A program made the translations under genes and the position numbers. Below, one piece after another: positions 62,710-64,000 of a stretch of DNA of 64,000 nucleotides (position 1 is its first letter; each line of letters opens with the position of its first letter). The stretch spans positions 124,001 to 188,000 of the forward strand of contig JACKDN010000014.1 of NCBI GenBank assembly GCA_020633465.1. Reading direction: 5' to 3'. Source of the stretch: Myxococcales bacterium (lineage in GTDB: Bacteria > Myxococcota_A > Bradymonadia > UBA7976 > UBA1532). The notes below the pieces were generated by a model. That model did no database searches. It was not told the DNA's origin and was given only the letters and a program-made list of their open reading frames with translations.

Positions 62710-62799
62710 TCCACTCCTCCCTCATCTGACCCCATCTTGCCCTCGTGGGGTGGGGGCCGTTTTGATCCCGACCGTCGGGACCGTGTTCTGGGTGCCCGT

Positions 62800-62827
62800 A
62801 CTCTACCCGTGCTGAGTCTCATGTAAA
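62800..62827 (-). promoter_or_regulatory. Candidate sigma-70 promoter of the small outer-membrane protein
   Basis: TTTACA (62822-62827) and TAGAGT (62800-62805) on the minus strand are 16 bases apart. This predicts a start near 62793 and a leader of about 85 bases containing the 62766-62780 hairpin. Confidence 0.5.
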
Positions 62828-62993
62828 GGAAATTCCCGCACGTTCGATCGACGTACTGATCGTTGATTTCCCAACGCTTTTCCGGCGCCCGCGACGAAGA
62901 ACTACATTCCCGCGGGTCAGAATCGTCCGCGCGGCGGGTCACGCGCGCCTCGCTCGCCGAGCGGTCGGGACGGGGCGAGCGCCTCGGCGCGCG

Positions 62994-63022
62994 TTGACAC
63001 CATCCCGGCGAGGCCCTATCAG
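62994..63022 (+). promoter_or_regulatory. Sigma-70 promoter immediately before ribF
   Basis: Perfect TTGACA (62994-62999), a 17-base spacer and TATCAG (63017-63022) place the expected transcription start 6-7 bases later, at or next to the A of the ribF ATG (63029). No Shine-Dalgarno is present. This suggests a leaderless message. Confidence 0.6.
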
Positions 63023-63028
63023 AGCGCC

Positions 63029-63985
63029 ATGCAGTGTTTCGACGACTTCGCGACGATGACGCCGCCGGCGGCCGGGTCGAGCCTCACCATCGGCAACTTC
63101 GACGGCGTCCACCGCGGCCACCGCGCGCTGCTGGCGCGGACGCGCGCCGCGGCGACGGCGCAGGGCCTCGCGGTCGGCGTCCTCACCTTCCGCCCGCACC
63201 CCGTGCAGGTGCTCGCCCCGGATCTCGCGCCGCCCCTGGTGTGCAGCCACGCCGACAAGCGCGCGCTGCTCGCGTCGCTGGGGGTCGACCTGCTGCTCGA
63301 GCAGCGCTTCGACCGCGCCTTCGCGGCGCTGACGCCCGAGGTCTTCGCCCGGCGTGTGCTGCGCGACGCCCTGGCGGCCCGGCACGTCGTCGTCGGCTAC
63401 GACTTCACCTTCGGCGCGCGCCGCGCCGGCACCACCGACGTCCTGACCACGCTGGGCGCCGAGCTGGGCTTCGGGGTCGAGGTCGTCACCGCGCAGGCGG
63501 TCGGCGACGGGCTGGTCGCGTCTTCCACGCGCGCGCGCGCGTTCTTGATGGAAGGAAAGGTGGAGGGCGCCGCGCTGGTGCTCGGCCGCCCCCATCACGT
63601 CAACGGCACCGTCGTGCGCGGGCACCAGCGGGGGCGCACGCTGGGCTTCCCCACCGCGAACGTGCGGCACGCCGACGGGCTGCTGCCGCGCCGGGGGGTG
63701 TACGCCGGGTGGCTCGACTGGGGTGCAGGCGCGCGGCCGGCCGTCGCCAACCTGGGCTTCAACCCCACCTTCGGCGACGGCCCCGGCGCGCAGACCGTCG
63801 AGGCGCACGTCATCGACGCGCCCGATCTGGATCTGTACGGCAAGTCGGTGCGGCTGTTCTTCCACCGGCGCCTGCGCGACGAACGCAAGTTCGAGAACGT
63901 CGACGCCCTGCGGGCGCGCATCGAGCAGGATCGCGACGCGGCGCGCGCGCTGCTGGCCGCGGCGCCCACGCCCACCTTCCCGTGA
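63029..63985 (+). CDS. ribF: Bifunctional riboflavin kinase/FAD synthetase
   Basis: A 318-residue prokaryotic RibF making FMN and FAD. The N-terminal FAD synthetase domain has LTIGNFDGVHRGHRALL, LTFRPHPVQVL, YDFTFGARRAGT and SSTRARAFL. The C-terminal riboflavin kinase domain has RTLGFPTANV and AVANLGFNPTFGDG. Length is typical. It is likely monocistronic at its 5' end, with the promoter reaching to the start codon. Confidence 0.95.
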   Translation: MQCFDDFATMTPPAAGSSLTIGNFDGVHRGHRALLARTRAAATAQGLAVGVLTFRPHPVQVLAPDLAPPLVCSHADKRALLASLGVDLLLEQRFDRAFAALTPEVFARRVLRDALAARHVVVGYDFTFGARRAGTTDVLTTLGAELGFGVEVVTAQAVGDGLVASSTRARAFLMEGKVEGAALVLGRPHHVNGTVVRGHQRGRTLGFPTANVRHADGLLPRRGVYAGWLDWGAGARPAVANLGFNPTFGDGPGAQTVEAHVIDAPDLDLYGKSVRLFFHRRLRDERKFENVDALRARIEQDRDAARALLAAAPTPTFP

Positions 63986-64000
63986 CGCTCCGTCTCCGCG

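Larger units (their letters stand above)
62710..63028. other. Divergent intergenic region with promoters for both neighbours
   Basis: A 319-base gap without a coding gene. It holds the minus-strand promoter of the small barrel gene (62800-62827), the leader hairpin (62766-62780), and the plus-strand promoter of ribF (62994-63022). The centre (62820-62940) is AT-richer than the rest of the window, as expected for a regulatory region; nothing else was identified. Confidence 0.6.

Overview
The window is a very GC-rich bacterial chromosome segment with diderm (Gram-negative) features: Omp85 and beta-barrel outer-membrane proteins, lipoproteins, a polysaccharide export system and a type IV pilin. 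Several signatures point to Myxococcota or a close relative. These are an AgmX/PglI-type TonB-like C-terminal domain, an ExbB/ExbD motor beside very long TPR proteins (an Agl/Glt gliding-motility-like set), tandem zinc-ribbon plus GYF-like proteins, an NtrY-type kinase preceded by a DUF4390 protein, and a sigma-54-type promoter in front of a PilA-like pilin. No phage, insertion sequence, CRISPR array, tRNA or rRNA was seen. Gene density is high, and operons are tightly coupled through 4-base GTGA/ATGA start-stop overlaps.

Layout. 1-6516: 5' part of gyrA, an ECF sigma factor, a REC-GAF-HD-GYP c-di-GMP phosphodiesterase, a solitary FHIPEP (FlhA/SctV) export-gate protein and an RqcH-like NFACT protein. 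6621-12188: operon pepA - Omp85 protein - DUF4390 protein - NtrY-like kinase, then a NYN-domain protein. 12285-23550: exopolysaccharide locus with a Wzy/WaaL-type ligase-polymerase with TPR tail, Wzc-type tyrosine kinase, UDP-HexNAc dehydrogenase, epimerase, nucleotidyltransferase-like protein, Wza-type lipoprotein, a large beta-barrel and an unknown secreted coiled-coil protein.

23697-36144: the most interesting region, an apparent trans-envelope machine related to the myxobacterial Agl/Glt apparatus. One minus-strand operon from about 36190 encodes a repeat/coiled-coil protein (frameshifted as sequenced), a TPR/coiled-coil protein, a 1213-residue TPR protein, a TPR lipoprotein and an 86-residue secreted protein. 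The next minus-strand set encodes ExbB, two ExbD paralogues (one lacking the motor Asp) and an FHA-TM-TonB-like protein. 36283-37896: obg, rpmA, rplU. 37990-42255: gatC-gatA-gatB-mtnA. 42313-45586: two zinc-ribbon/GYF-like/TM/TPR proteins. 45674-51168: glmU-glmS-pcrA. 51277-56073: glnE, ilvE and a degenerate Fic protein. 56096-60612: secreted and beta-barrel proteins, then the operon radC-like - DUF3006/RlmE fusion - UGPase-like - lipoprotein. 60859-63985: a sigma-54-type pilin operon with a pseudo-receiver, a small beta-barrel protein and ribF.

The genes combine housekeeping functions (topology, translation, amino-sugar and nitrogen metabolism, flavin cofactors) with a large investment in the cell surface: polysaccharide production, pili and an energised envelope-spanning complex. 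A recurring theme is proteins that keep a fold but lose key residues: Fic, RadC, a response-regulator receiver, one ExbD and the Obg G4 motif. Start codons were chosen by Shine-Dalgarno spacing, coupling to the upstream stop, signal-peptide position and family length. All functional statements rest on reading motifs by eye; no database search was run.
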